Notes: a model not told the origin generated them from the letters alone. Shown: positions 32,917 through 42,358, counted from the stretch's first letter. The stretch: 64,000 bases of DNA from Pseudomonas songnenensis (GCF_003696315.1 NZ_RFFN01000002.1:692511-756510), one strand, 5' to 3'. Made by a program: numbers and translations.

Positions 32917-35133
32917 TTATTTATTGGTGCTGGCGTATTCGTACTGGTAATAGCCGTACTCGCCATAGGTGGATGCCTTGCGGACCACGGCGTTGAAGAT
33001 CACGCCCTTGACCAGCAGGCCGTTCTGCTCGAGGCGACGCTTGGCCGCTTCGATTTCCTTCAGGCCATTCAGACCGTAGCGGGTGACCATCAGCGTGGTA
33101 CCTGCCTGGCTGCCGACCAGTGCCGCATCGGTAACCGCCAGGATCGGTGGGGTATCGAAGATCACCAGGTCGTACATGTGGCTGATCTCCTTGACGAAGC
33201 GCGAGAAGTTCTCGTGCATCAGCAGCTCCGACGGGTTCGGCGGCAGCTGGCCATGGGTGATCACGTGCAGGTTGTTCAGCTGGGTCTTCTGGATGGCATC
33301 GAACAGGGTGATGCGGCCGGAGAGGATGTCGGACAGCCCCTTGTCGCCGTCGCAACGCATGACCTTGTGCAGGTAACCCTTGCGCATGTCGGCGTCGATC
33401 AGCAGTACACGCTTGCCCGACTGCGCAACCACGGCGGCCAGGTTGGTGGTGACGAACGACTTGCCGACTGCCGGGCTCGGGCCGGTAATCATCAGGACGT
33501 TGTTCTTGGCCTCGATCATCGCAAAGTGCAGGCTGGTACGCAGGCTGCGCATGGCTTCGGTGGCGAGGTCGGCCGGGTCGTTGATGGTCAGCAGATAGGA
33601 AGCTGTGCTCTTGTCACGCTTGAAGTTGGCCAGGCGTTTCTCCAGCGCAGCCTGCTTCTCGGTGAACGGAATCGACGCATATACCGGAGTGCCGGTGCGC
33701 TCGATGTCTTCCGGGTTCTCGACGCCGCGCTTGAGTGCCTCACGCACATAGACGAAGGCAGTGGCGAGCAGGGCGCCCAGCAGGGTGGCGACGATCACGA
33801 CCAGCGGCTTGTTGGGCTTGACCGGGTTTTCCAGATCCGCTGCGGCATGGTCGATGATGCGAACGTTACCGACGGTGCCGGCACGGATGATGTCCAGCTC
33901 CTGGGTCTTGTTCAGCAGCATGGAGTAGGTTTCCGAGGAAACTTCCACGTCACGGGTCAGACGCAGCAGTTCCTGCTGAGTCGACGGCAGGGTGCCGATC
34001 TGCTTCTCCAGCTCTTCCTTCTGCATTTGCAGTTGGTTGATCTGATTCATCAGCGCCTGGAAGTTCGGGTGCTGGCGGGTGAAGCGACGCTCCATCTCGG
34101 TACGCTTGAGGTTCTGCTCGGAAATCTGACGTTCCATGTCAACGATGCGATCGAGCACCGACTGCGTTTCCGCGGTGATGTCTACCGAGCGAGAGCCGGT
34201 CTGATACTTGTTCAGCGCCGTCTGTGCCGCTTCGAGATTCCGGCGTACGGTCGGGATCTGCTCGTTGAGGAACTCCAGGCTCTGGGTCGCTTCGGCCGCG
34301 TTACGGGCGATGTTCTGCTCGACATACAGATTGGCCACTTCTTCCAGTACGCGGATAGCGTGGGCCGGATCGGTGTCCTCGAGAGTCACGTTGACGATGC
34401 CCGACTGCTTGCCGCGCTCGGCAGCCGACAGGCGCTGCTGGAAGCTTTCGGTGGTGTTGTAGGTACGGTTCTTCACCACGGTGAACGTGGTGCCCGGGCG
34501 TGCATTTAGCTCACCCACGGTGACGCGATAGCCTTCGTTTTCTACCGGCTCGCCGACTACGCCCTGCACGACGACTTCGCCGTCCTTATCGCGCAGGATG
34601 AAGCCGTTGTTTTCGGCAGCCTCGAGGGTCAGCTCCTTGCCGTGTACCTTGTCCGGTACTTCCAGCTGGGTGACCTTCAGGGTCTCGCCACCCCAGGCGT
34701 AGCCGCCCAGGCCGGCCGGGTGCCAGCCCAGCTCGCCTTCTTCGCTCGGCTCGAACCGGCGTGCCATGAAGCCGCCGATGATCGGGAAGTGGTGGGGCGT
34801 GATGTTGATGTCGAGGTTCAGGTTGCTGACCGCGCCGCCAACGACCGAGCGCGACTTCAGCAGCGCAATCTCGGTTTGCGCCGGGGACACCGGCGGATTG
34901 TTGTTGACCACATCGGTCAGGCTCGGCAGGCCGCTCTTGGGCTCGATCTGGATCATCGCGCTGGCAAGGTAGACCGGTGTAGCAAGCAAGGCATAAGCGA
35001 TCCCCAGGGCCGCGAAGAACCCGGTAATGCTCATGATCAGCACGCGATTGTTTATGAAGGTGTCAAAGAGGTGGGCCAGGTCGATGTCCTTGTCCTCTTT
35101 GGTTTCATAGATTGGGCGGGGCATGGTTGTCAT
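32917..35133 (-). CDS. wzc: Polysaccharide co-polymerase / tyrosine autokinase (Wzc type)
   Basis: A 738-aa inner-membrane protein controlling chain length and export. The Wzz domain begins at about 15 with the first transmembrane segment (VLIMSITGFFAALGIAYALL, about 32-51). A GNVR coiled-coil region (about 280-400) precedes the second transmembrane segment (about 435-460). The cytosolic BY-kinase has Walker A GPSPAVGKSFVTTNLA, Walker A' VLLIDADMRKG and Walker B LVIFDTPP. The C-terminal tyrosine cluster reads STYGEYGYYQYEYAST, six tyrosines for autophosphorylation. It starts 13 bases after wzb, its phosphatase partner. Confidence 0.95.
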   Translation of the reverse strand: MTTMPRPIYETKEDKDIDLAHLFDTFINNRVLIMSITGFFAALGIAYALLATPVYLASAMIQIEPKSGLPSLTDVVNNNPPVSPAQTEIALLKSRSVVGGAVSNLNLDINITPHHFPIIGGFMARRFEPSEEGELGWHPAGLGGYAWGGETLKVTQLEVPDKVHGKELTLEAAENNGFILRDKDGEVVVQGVVGEPVENEGYRVTVGELNARPGTTFTVVKNRTYNTTESFQQRLSAAERGKQSGIVNVTLEDTDPAHAIRVLEEVANLYVEQNIARNAAEATQSLEFLNEQIPTVRRNLEAAQTALNKYQTGSRSVDITAETQSVLDRIVDMERQISEQNLKRTEMERRFTRQHPNFQALMNQINQLQMQKEELEKQIGTLPSTQQELLRLTRDVEVSSETYSMLLNKTQELDIIRAGTVGNVRIIDHAAADLENPVKPNKPLVVIVATLLGALLATAFVYVREALKRGVENPEDIERTGTPVYASIPFTEKQAALEKRLANFKRDKSTASYLLTINDPADLATEAMRSLRTSLHFAMIEAKNNVLMITGPSPAVGKSFVTTNLAAVVAQSGKRVLLIDADMRKGYLHKVMRCDGDKGLSDILSGRITLFDAIQKTQLNNLHVITHGQLPPNPSELLMHENFSRFVKEISHMYDLVIFDTPPILAVTDAALVGSQAGTTLMVTRYGLNGLKEIEAAKRRLEQNGLLVKGVIFNAVVRKASTYGEYGYYQYEYASTNK

Positions 35134-35146
35134 CGAAGTTCCTTCT

Positions 35147-35584
35147 TCATTTCAGGTAAGGAAGCCAGCTCTCGACGGATTTCGTCAGGAGATTGTGGAC
35201 ATGTTCAAAAGCGGGTTTGGACTGGCGGTACGGATCCGGAATTTCCAGCTCGTCCTGCCATTTGCCGATGAGAAACGTTTTGCCATGCACCTCGGGTGCG
35301 ATCTGGCGAATGTGCTGAATGTGGCTATGCTCCATCACCAGGATCAGGTCGGCCTGGTGCAGCATGTGGCTGTCGACCTGGCGCGCGCAGTGGGCCGGAA
35401 GCTCCAGCCCGTTGTCCTGCAGTACTTCGTGGGCGGTCTTGTCCATCGGGTTACCTACCAATGCGCCAATCCCTGCCGAGCTGATCGTCAGGTGCTGGCC
35501 GCTTAGTCTGTGTGCGAACAAGGCTTCGGCCGTGGGGCTTCGACAGATGTTTCCGACGCAGACGATCAAGATGTTCTTGAACAT
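35147..35584 (-). CDS. wzb: Low-molecular-weight protein tyrosine phosphatase (Wzb type)
   Basis: A 145-aa cytosolic phosphatase. The catalytic P-loop CVGNICRS (C-x5-R-S) lies at about residues 9-16, and the general-acid loop is IPDPYRQ (about 118). It dephosphorylates the C-terminal tyrosines of Wzc, cycling the kinase during export. Directly upstream of wzc, with only 13 bases between them. Confidence 0.95.
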   Translation of the reverse strand: MFKNILIVCVGNICRSPTAEALFAHRLSGQHLTISSAGIGALVGNPMDKTAHEVLQDNGLELPAHCARQVDSHMLHQADLILVMEHSHIQHIRQIAPEVHGKTFLIGKWQDELEIPDPYRQSKPAFEHVHNLLTKSVESWLPYLK

Positions 35585-35678
35585 GAAATCAACCTCGTGG
35601 CCGCTGGTTCGCAGCCGCCGGGGTACGGCCCGGGGTGAACGAATGTGAGATTTTGGGGAGAGTCATTAGTTCCTTCCT

Positions 35679-35701
35679 GCCACGCTTTAATGCAGCGTGG
35701 C
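35679..35701 (-). other. Hairpin in the transferase-wzb spacer
   Basis: GCCACGCT (35679-35686) and AGCGTGGC (35694-35701) form a perfect eight-pair stem with a seven-base loop in the 157-base spacer upstream of wzb. No T run follows on the minus strand. Possibly an mRNA processing or stability element. Confidence 0.5.
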
Positions 35702-35741
35702 GTTATCCAGTCTTTTCGGCGGCACGCGAAGCGTGCGTCGA

Positions 35742-37181
35742 TCAGTACACGTCCTTGTTGAAGATCAGTGCTGGCGGGGTACGCACGAGGATGTAAAGGT
35801 CGAACCAGACCGACCAGCGCTCGATGTAGTCGAGGTCGAACTCGACACGTTTCTCGATCTTTTCCAAGGTGTCGGTCTCACCCCGATAGCCGTTGATCTG
35901 CGCCCAGCCGGTAATGCCTGGCTTGACACGATGACGGGAGGAGTACTCCGCCACGGCGTCTTCGAACAGCACGCCAGCTGCTTTCGTGGCGGTGGCATGA
36001 GGACGAGGACCGACCATGGACATGCTGCCGAGGAAGACGTTCAACAGCTGAGGTAGCTCGTCGAGACTGGTCTTGCGGATGAAGCGGCCGACACGCGTGA
36101 TGCGGTCATCGCCACGGGTGGTCTGCCGATCGGCATTGGCGTCGGACTTCTCGTGATACATCGAGCGGAACTTGAAGACTTCGATCAGACGGTTGTTGTA
36201 GCCGTAGCGCTTCTGCTTGAAGAGCACCGGGCCGGGCGAATCGAGCTTGATCGCGAGGGCGATCGCCAGCATGACCGGAGCCGCGGCGAGCAGTGCGATG
36301 CTCGAGATCACGATGTCTTCGAGGCGCTTGAACATCGGCGACCAGCCGCGCAGCGGCAGATCCGAGGCGATGAGGGTGGGCAGACCACCGATTTCGGTGA
36401 TGCGCTTGTCGGCATGGCGGAAGGCGACCATGTCAGGCACCAGCAGAACGTTCACCGGCAGTTTGCGCAGTTCGGCGATTACCTGGCCGATTCGGCTGTC
36501 GGCGAACCAGGGCAGGGCGACCAGGACCTGGGTGACCTTCTCGTCGCGGATCATCCGCTCCAGATCGCGGGTGTTGCCGAGCAGGGGCAGGTTGGCCAGC
36601 TCTTTGGGCAGACGCTCAAGGCGGTCATCGATGAAACCGAGCACGCCGGTACGGATGTCGCGATGGTTCTGCAGGTATTCGGCAACGCGGATACCGTTGT
36701 CGGTGCCGCCAAGGATGACCGCGTTCTGCAGGAACATGCCGCGCGCCATGAGCCGGCGGAACAGGGCGAGCATCGCCAGGCGTTCTGCGCCGAACAGGGC
36801 GGCACTGGTGAAGAACCAGAACGCCAGGTGCTTGGCCTCCAGATAGCCGAAAAGGCCCATGCCCTGGTGCATGAAGATCAGGAAGCTGAAGGCTGCGGCC
36901 CAGGCGATGAGCATCACGCGGAAACGCAGCAGGGTGCTGAACACCTCCTCGCTGTAGATGCCGGCGGTCTGGAAGATGATGATGCTGAGGACCGCGAAGA
37001 AGCCGAGGAAAGCACTGAATGTGCCGCCAGTGGGCAGATCCATGAATGCAAGCAGCAGCAGTCCCGGCAGGATGGCCGTGAGGCCGTGTATCAGGCGAAT
37101 GCTGGCGAGGAAGTAATCGACGAAACTCGGGTGAGCATATTCAAGGGTTCCAACTGACTGTACGCGCATACAAGGCTCCAT
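35742..37181 (-). CDS. Undecaprenyl-phosphate hexose-1-phosphate transferase (WcaJ-like)
   Basis: A 479-aa polyprenyl glycosylphosphotransferase that starts the exopolysaccharide repeat, often with glucose-1-P. Four or five N-terminal transmembrane segments (about 25-125) and a CoA-binding-like domain (VILGGTDNGIRVAEYL, about 152-167) precede the catalytic domain. That domain has a transmembrane re-entrant segment, KRYGYNNRLIEVFKFRSMY and TSLDELPQLLNVFLGSMSMVGPRPHA. The ATG at 37169 has a better ribosome site (GGAG, seven bases) than the ATG at 37181, so the protein may be four residues shorter. It is the first gene of the minus-strand operon. Confidence 0.92.
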   Translation of the reverse strand: MEPCMRVQSVGTLEYAHPSFVDYFLASIRLIHGLTAILPGLLLLAFMDLPTGGTFSAFLGFFAVLSIIIFQTAGIYSEEVFSTLLRFRVMLIAWAAAFSFLIFMHQGMGLFGYLEAKHLAFWFFTSAALFGAERLAMLALFRRLMARGMFLQNAVILGGTDNGIRVAEYLQNHRDIRTGVLGFIDDRLERLPKELANLPLLGNTRDLERMIRDEKVTQVLVALPWFADSRIGQVIAELRKLPVNVLLVPDMVAFRHADKRITEIGGLPTLIASDLPLRGWSPMFKRLEDIVISSIALLAAAPVMLAIALAIKLDSPGPVLFKQKRYGYNNRLIEVFKFRSMYHEKSDANADRQTTRGDDRITRVGRFIRKTSLDELPQLLNVFLGSMSMVGPRPHATATKAAGVLFEDAVAEYSSRHRVKPGITGWAQINGYRGETDTLEKIEKRVEFDLDYIERWSVWFDLYILVRTPPALIFNKDVY

Positions 37182-37544
37182 CCTCAGCTCAAAGCTGGCT
37201 CAAATCTCGAATTAATCGCCGCGGTACGCGGGGGATTGATAGCAGGCCGCCATCGCAACCGTGATCGGGACTCCTGCTCCGACCGTGCCTCTCGGGATGA
37301 GTTCAGTGGTAGTCAGCGGGCAGCCAAAAAAATGAGCTAATCCTCGAAAGGCGCGCAAATAGCTGTTTTCAAACGTGTTTGAGCAAGATGTTGCTTGATC
37401 TCGGTGGGCTAATCAGAGCGGCCGTAGTGACCAGTGGCAGCATTTATCGAAGATTTGGATTAATCCCGCTGCGCTTGTCTGCCACAACTTCCGCCCTCCG
37501 GCTGGGTCGTATGCAGCGACGTGAATCGAGAGGAAGGAACGACC
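37182..37544. promoter_or_regulatory. 363-base divergent control region of the exopolysaccharide operon
   Basis: Between the first EPS gene (-) and the lipid kinase gene (+). It is more AT-rich than its surroundings and carries two adjacent palindromes (37369-37397). Promoters for both directions are expected here, but I could not pick a convincing -35/-10 or -24/-12 pair. Confidence 0.5.
37369..37397. promoter_or_regulatory. Paired palindromes, candidate operator
   Basis: TCAAAC-GT-GTTTGA (37369-37382) is followed within one base by AGCAA-GATG-TTGCT (from 37383). Two adjacent dyads in a divergent promoter region are typical of dimeric regulator sites. The regulator is unknown. Confidence 0.4.
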
Positions 37545-38456
37545 ATGAGCGATGCCAAGGCGCTGCTGATATTGCACGGGAAACAGGCCTTGAACGACGA
37601 GGTGCGCGAGGCGGTGCGACAGCAGCGTGACTATGGTTGGGACCTCGCGGTGCGGGTCACCTGGGAGCCCGGCGATGCGCAACGTCTGGTCGCCGAAGCG
37701 CTGGATGCCGGTTATTCCAAGCTGGTTGCCGGTGGCGGAGATGGCACGTTGCGTGAGGTGGCCGAGGCGATGCTCGAAGCGCAAGCGCAGGCGAGCCTCG
37801 CCCTCATGCCGCTGGGCAGTGCCAACGACTTCGCCAAGGCTGCTGGCATACCACCGGATCCGTTCGAGGCGCTTGGTCTGTTGGATGAACCCGCCCGCTG
37901 GGTCGACGTTGGCGAAATGAACGGCCAGCCGTTCGTCAACATGGCCACCGGCGGTTTCGGCTCCAAGGTCACGGCCAGCACATCGGAAGACCTCAAGCGA
38001 GTCTTGGGGGGCGGCGCCTACCTGCTGACTGGTCTGACTCGCTTCGCCGAGATCCATTCGGCGCGGGGCCGGTTCAGCGGGCCCGGGTTCGACTGGGAGG
38101 GCGAGTTTCTTGCGCTGGGCATCGGTAACGGCAGACAGGCCGGCGGCGGTCAGTTGCTTTGCCCGCAGGCGAAGATCGATGACGGTCTGCTGGACGTGTG
38201 CATCGTGCCGGCGCCTGCCGATGCGGTTGGCACACTGGGTACGCTGCTCAGCGGCGGTCTGCTGGGCGTCGACGCAGTGTCGGTCAGTGCCCGGGTGCCC
38301 TGGCTGGAGGTGGAGGCACCGAGCGCCATCGATATCAATCTGGATGGCGAACCCTCCACGGGCGCACATCTGCGCTTCGATGTGCGTGCCGGGGCGTTGC
38401 GCCTGCACTTGCCAGCCGACTGTCCGCTGCTGGGGCCCGCTTCCTCGGTGCCTTAG
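37545..38456 (+). CDS. yegS: Lipid kinase, YegS/diacylglycerol kinase family
   Basis: A 303-aa cytosolic lipid kinase. The nucleotide-binding VAGGGDGTLREVAEAM (GGDGT, about 64-79) and LPLGSANDFAKAAGIP (about 96-110) are family signatures, and the C-terminal DGLLDVCIVPAP region is intact. ATG 37545, after AGGAAGG, is preferred to the in-frame ATG eight codons upstream. Divergent from the EPS operon; its own substrate (phosphatidylglycerol or diacylglycerol) is not shown. Confidence 0.92.
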   Translation: MSDAKALLILHGKQALNDEVREAVRQQRDYGWDLAVRVTWEPGDAQRLVAEALDAGYSKLVAGGGDGTLREVAEAMLEAQAQASLALMPLGSANDFAKAAGIPPDPFEALGLLDEPARWVDVGEMNGQPFVNMATGGFGSKVTASTSEDLKRVLGGGAYLLTGLTRFAEIHSARGRFSGPGFDWEGEFLALGIGNGRQAGGGQLLCPQAKIDDGLLDVCIVPAPADAVGTLGTLLSGGLLGVDAVSVSARVPWLEVEAPSAIDINLDGEPSTGAHLRFDVRAGALRLHLPADCPLLGPASSVP

Positions 38457-38566
38457 ATACGGCTTCGACCGGGCGTCCGATTGTGAAAAAAAGACCCGGT
38501 GATGCATAAAGCGATGGGCGACGCGGCCGATACTCCTATCACCACGTTTTCCCAAGGAGCCTGGAA

Positions 38567-39499
38567 ATGGCCGGCATTCTCGATTCAGTCGATCAACGCA
38601 CCCGTCTCGTGGGGCAGAATCGCCTGGAGATTCTCATGTTCCGGCTTGGCGGGCGGCAGAAGTTCGCCATCAACGTCTTCAAGGTTCAGGAAGTCGTCCA
38701 GCTGCCGAAGATGACGCTCATGCCCCACCGGCACAGCTCGGTCTGCGGCGTGGTCAATCTGCGCGGCCAGACCCTGCCGGTGGTCGATCTTTCCAGAGCC
38801 ATCGGCTTGCGGCCGCTGGTGCCGGATGAGCGCAGCACCATCATCGTCACCGAGTACAACCGCACCGTGCAGGCGTTTCTGGTCGGCGGCGTGGACCGCA
38901 TCGTCAACCTCAACTGGGAAGCGGTCATGCCGCCACCCACCACGGCAGGGCGCCAGCATTACCTGACGTCGATCACCAAGGTGGACGACGAGCTGGTCGA
39001 GGTGATCGACGTAGAGAAGGTGCTCGCGGAGATCGTGCCTTACGACACCAGCATTTCTGCCGAGCGCCTGGCCGATCCGATCCTCGAGCGCGCCCGTGGA
39101 CGTGAAGTGCTCTGCGTGGATGACTCCAGCGTTGCGCTGTCGCAGCTGCGCGAGACCCTCAGCCAACTCGGTCTGAAGATCCACACCGCGAGCGATGGGC
39201 TGAAGGGCCTGAACATGCTCAAGGCGTGGGCCGATGCGGGCGAGGTGCTGACCGACAAGCTGCTGATGGTTTTCACCGATGCCGAAATGCCGGAGATGGA
39301 TGGTTATCGACTGACCACCGAGATTCGTCATGACCCGCGACTGCGCGATCTCTATGTGGTCCTGCATACCTCGCTGTCGGGCAGCTTCAACCTGGCGATG
39401 GTGCAGAAGGTCGGCTGCGACAACTTCCTCTCCAAGTTCCAGCCTGAAAAGCTCGTCGACGTGATTCAGGATCGCCTGAAACTGGACGAGCAGGTCTGA
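38567..39499 (+). CDS. cheV: Chemotaxis coupling protein CheV (CheW + receiver)
   Basis: A 310-aa protein. The N-terminal CheW-like domain (about 10-160: FRLGGRQKFAINVFKVQEVVQ, GVVNLRGQTLPVVDLS) links receptors to CheA. The C-terminal receiver (about 175-305) has VLCVDDSSVALSQL, the phospho-acceptor aspartate in VFTDAEMPEMDGY and the LSKFQPEKL lysine. CAAGGAG precedes the ATG. No other chemotaxis gene is adjacent. A hairpin follows the stop. Confidence 0.95.
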   Translation: MAGILDSVDQRTRLVGQNRLEILMFRLGGRQKFAINVFKVQEVVQLPKMTLMPHRHSSVCGVVNLRGQTLPVVDLSRAIGLRPLVPDERSTIIVTEYNRTVQAFLVGGVDRIVNLNWEAVMPPPTTAGRQHYLTSITKVDDELVEVIDVEKVLAEIVPYDTSISAERLADPILERARGREVLCVDDSSVALSQLRETLSQLGLKIHTASDGLKGLNMLKAWADAGEVLTDKLLMVFTDAEMPEMDGYRLTTEIRHDPRLRDLYVVLHTSLSGSFNLAMVQKVGCDNFLSKFQPEKLVDVIQDRLKLDEQV

Positions 39500-39510
39500 T
39501 CCATTCCTCC

Positions 39511-39540
39511 GCGCCGGCTGCTGAATAGAGCGGCCGGCGC
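39511..39540 (+). terminator. Hairpin after cheV
   Basis: GCGCCGGC (39511-39518) and GCCGGCGC (39533-39540), eight pairs around a 14-base loop, 12 bases after the stop. No T run follows; possible terminator. Confidence 0.45.
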
Positions 39541-39579
39541 CTGCTATGCTGCTGCGCTTTCCCTTCGAGGAGGCGCGGC

Positions 39580-40380
39580 ATGCATCTCTCATCGCTCTAT
39601 CGCTTTCCGCTCAAGTCCGGCGCCGGTGAATCGCTGCAGCACGGTGCCAGTGATGCGCTCGGCCTGGTTGGCGACCGGCGCTGGATGGTAGTCGCAGCCG
39701 GAACCGGGCGCTTCCTCACCCAGCGCGTGGCGCCGCGGATGGCGCTGCTGCAGGCACGCTGGCAGCGCCAGATGGCCCTGCGGCTGACGGCGCCAGGCAT
39801 GCCGGAAGTGCTGGTGCCGGTGCCCGATGCGCGCGAAATGCGCTGCGTGCAGATCTGGAGTTCCAATGCCGTTGTGCCGGATGCCGGAGAAGAGGCGGCT
39901 GCTTGGCTGACCAGCTTTCTTGGCCAGGCCTGTCGGCTCGTATACATGCCGCCGGACGATGGCATTCAGGTCGATCTCGACTATGCGCGGCTCGGCGAGC
40001 GTACGGCCTTCAGCGATGGATTCCCGTTTCTGCTGATTGGCCAGGCATCGCTGGATGACCTGATCGCCCGTGTCGGGCGTCCACTGGATATGTTGCGCTT
40101 TCGCCCGAATCTGGTCGTCAGCGGCGCGGAACCTTACGCCGAGGACAGCTGGAAGCGTATTCGTATCGGCCAGCTGACCTTTCGTGTGGTCAAGCCCTGT
40201 TCCCGCTGCGTCATTCCCACACTTGACCCGTTCACAGCAGAGCGCGAGCCGGATCGCGAGCCGCTGAACACACTGCTGTCGTATCGCAAAGGGCAGGGTG
40301 GGGTGTTCTTCGGGCAGAACCTGATTGCAGAAGGCACAGGCGAGCTAGCAGTCGGTGAGCCGGTAGAGGTTCTCGCATGA
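39580..40380 (+). CDS. MOSC-domain protein (YcbX-like)
   Basis: A 266-aa protein. The N-terminal MOSC_N beta-barrel (LSSLYRFPLKSGAGESLQ, LGLVGDRRWMVV) is followed by the MOSC domain with the conserved cysteine in VVKPCSRCVIPTLDP (about 205-220), the likely molybdenum-cofactor ligand. Relatives detoxify N-hydroxylated compounds or handle sulfur. Unlike E. coli YcbX it has no C-terminal ferredoxin domain. GAGGAGG lies before the ATG. Confidence 0.9.
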   Translation: MHLSSLYRFPLKSGAGESLQHGASDALGLVGDRRWMVVAAGTGRFLTQRVAPRMALLQARWQRQMALRLTAPGMPEVLVPVPDAREMRCVQIWSSNAVVPDAGEEAAAWLTSFLGQACRLVYMPPDDGIQVDLDYARLGERTAFSDGFPFLLIGQASLDDLIARVGRPLDMLRFRPNLVVSGAEPYAEDSWKRIRIGQLTFRVVKPCSRCVIPTLDPFTAEREPDREPLNTLLSYRKGQGGVFFGQNLIAEGTGELAVGEPVEVLA

Positions 40381-40393
40381 CGGCGGATAGGCG

Positions 40394-40425
40394 TGACGAT
40401 GGCCGGCCCGCGCCGGCCATCGTCA
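40394..40425. terminator. Perfect 14-pair hairpin between convergent genes
   Basis: TGACGATGGCCGGC (40394-40407) pairs exactly with GCCGGCCATCGTCA (40412-40425) around CCGC. It lies between the MOSC gene and slt. It lacks a T run but should stall or shield both 3' ends. Confidence 0.65.
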
Positions 40426-40435
40426 ATGGCGCTCG

Positions 40436-42358
40436 CTATTGCGATTCGAAGTAGCGCTCGTGCCATTCCACCAGCGGTTGCGGTGAGTTCAGCTTCTGCC
40501 CATAGATGACCGAGTAGGTCAGCACGTTCTGCACGTACTGGCGGGTCTCGTCGAACGGAATGTTTTCCACCCACACATCGAACGACAGGTGCTCGGCGTT
40601 GCGCAGCCATTGGCGGACGCGACCGGGCCCGGCGTTGTAAGCGGCGGAGGCGAGCACGCGGTTGCCATTGAACTGCCCGTAGATCTGGCTGAGATAAGCG
40701 GTGCCCAGCTGGATATTGGTGGTCGGGTTGAGCACCTGCTGCGGCGAGGCCAGCGGGATGTTGAAGCGTTTGGCGGTTTCCTTGGCGGTGGCAGGCATGA
40801 GCTGCATCAGACCGGTGGCGCCGACATGCGAGCGAGCGTCGGCCATGAACGCACTTTCCTGGCGGGTCACTGCGAACGCCCAGCTGGGATGGATCTCGCG
40901 CGCCCGTGAGGCCTGGACCAGCGCATTGCGATGGGCCATGGGGAAGCGGATATCGAGGTCGTCCCAATATTGGGCCTGGCTGATGGTGCGGATGGCCGGG
41001 AAGTACCATTCCTTTTCATAGGCGATGCGCGCCTGCGCGACCATCTCGTCGCGGCTGAACAGCCGGCTGACGTGATACCACTCGCGGCGGCCATCGACGA
41101 TCTGCCCGCGGTCGTGGAACTCCAGTGCGCGGCGAATACCTGCGGTATTGCGCACCTTCTGTACAACCTTCGGATCGAGCGCCAGTGGCTGATGGTTCAG
41201 CTTGTAAGGCGCCTGGATGCGGTCGGCCGACAGAAAGCCATAGAAGTCCCGCTCCTCAGCCACCGGCTGATAGAGCAGGGCGGCCTGCTTGCTCTCCGGC
41301 TTGGCCATTTGCAGGCTGCGCGCCTGCCAGTAGCGCCAACGGTTGGTATTGGCCAGCTCATCCGGGAAGCGCTGCGTCAGCTTGTAGGCTTCATCCCACT
41401 GGCCCTGGCGCAGCAGCAGACGGGTGCGCCACTCGGTGACGGTGTTGTCGCGCAGCTCCGGATCGTACTCGGCCATGACCTTGAGCGCGCGTGCATCGAA
41501 GCGTTTGGCCAGGGTCAGCCCGATCTGCCGGGCGATGGCGACCTTCTCCTCGGGCGAAAACGCAAAGCGGTGGGCGTAGCCATCGAGCAGATTGAGCGCC
41601 TGCTCGGGGTCCTGGCGCGCGAGGCGCCGCAGGCCGATCGAAACGACGTCGGCCATCGCCGGGCTGGTCGGCGAGAAGCGTTCAGACTGGCGAAGCAGCT
41701 GAGGTTTCTGCGCGACGTCGATCATCAGCTGACCCTGGCTCTGCAGCGTAGGCAGACGTTTCACCAGGAAGCTGGCGACCCCGTAGTTGCCGCTCTCCAC
41801 GGCCAGTTTGGTGCGCTTCCAGCGTCGGTCTTCGGTCAGGAGACCCTTGGATTCCCAAAGCTCGAACAGTGGGTCGCAGGAATTGTGCTGCGATTTGCCC
41901 ACCAGCCACAGCCGCTCGGTCGCGGCATCAGCGCCAGGGAGACCGTTACGCAGCTGATACTGAGTGAACAGGCAGTCCAGCTCGGTGAAGTTCATCTTCG
42001 GGTCGTAATAGCGGGTAAAGGTCTGCCAGTCGCCGCGAGCAGCCAGCAGGCGCAGCCAGCGCAGCTTCATCCAGCTGATCTGTGGCAGATCGCCATGCTC
42101 GGCGAGAAATTTCTCGACTTCCTGGTTGCTCGCCGACTTCAGTCGATGAGTCAGCTCGTCGTAGGCAAGGTATGGCTCCAGGGGATAGTCACGCAGCGCG
42201 CTCTGATAGCGGCGATACGGCCCGCTGTCGCCCTTGGCGAGGGCCTGTTTGGCTTCGTCGTAGTACTGGCGTTGTTGACTGAGGCTGGCGGCGGACGCAT
42301 CCAGGCCGATTACTGAAACAAACAGGCAGAAACACAAACTGGAGAGTCGGCCGCGCAT
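40436..42358 (-). CDS. slt: Soluble lytic murein transglycosylase (Slt70-like)
   Basis: A 640-aa periplasmic enzyme that cleaves peptidoglycan between MurNAc and GlcNAc with 1,6-anhydro product. ATG 42358 gives a signal peptide (LSSLCFCLFVSVIGLDASAA). A long helical U-domain follows (about 25-450). The C-terminal lysozyme-like domain has the catalytic glutamate in AFAVTRQESAFMADARS, then VGATGLMQLMPATA and SAAYNAGPGRVRQW. The frame extends upstream of 42358, but that would bury the signal peptide. Divergent from uup. Confidence 0.95.
   Translation of the reverse strand: MRGRLSSLCFCLFVSVIGLDASAASLSQQRQYYDEAKQALAKGDSGPYRRYQSALRDYPLEPYLAYDELTHRLKSASNQEVEKFLAEHGDLPQISWMKLRWLRLLAARGDWQTFTRYYDPKMNFTELDCLFTQYQLRNGLPGADAATERLWLVGKSQHNSCDPLFELWESKGLLTEDRRWKRTKLAVESGNYGVASFLVKRLPTLQSQGQLMIDVAQKPQLLRQSERFSPTSPAMADVVSIGLRRLARQDPEQALNLLDGYAHRFAFSPEEKVAIARQIGLTLAKRFDARALKVMAEYDPELRDNTVTEWRTRLLLRQGQWDEAYKLTQRFPDELANTNRWRYWQARSLQMAKPESKQAALLYQPVAEERDFYGFLSADRIQAPYKLNHQPLALDPKVVQKVRNTAGIRRALEFHDRGQIVDGRREWYHVSRLFSRDEMVAQARIAYEKEWYFPAIRTISQAQYWDDLDIRFPMAHRNALVQASRAREIHPSWAFAVTRQESAFMADARSHVGATGLMQLMPATAKETAKRFNIPLASPQQVLNPTTNIQLGTAYLSQIYGQFNGNRVLASAAYNAGPGRVRQWLRNAEHLSFDVWVENIPFDETRQYVQNVLTYSVIYGQKLNSPQPLVEWHERYFESQ

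Noticed and set aside
33178..34509. 443-codon plus-strand frame
   Set aside because: Antisense to wzc, which carries all Wzz and BY-kinase motifs.
40134..41009. 291-codon minus-strand frame overlapping the MOSC gene and the end of slt
   Set aside because: It runs in a different frame from slt and opposite the MOSC gene; the product is Arg/Pro-rich with no ribosome site.
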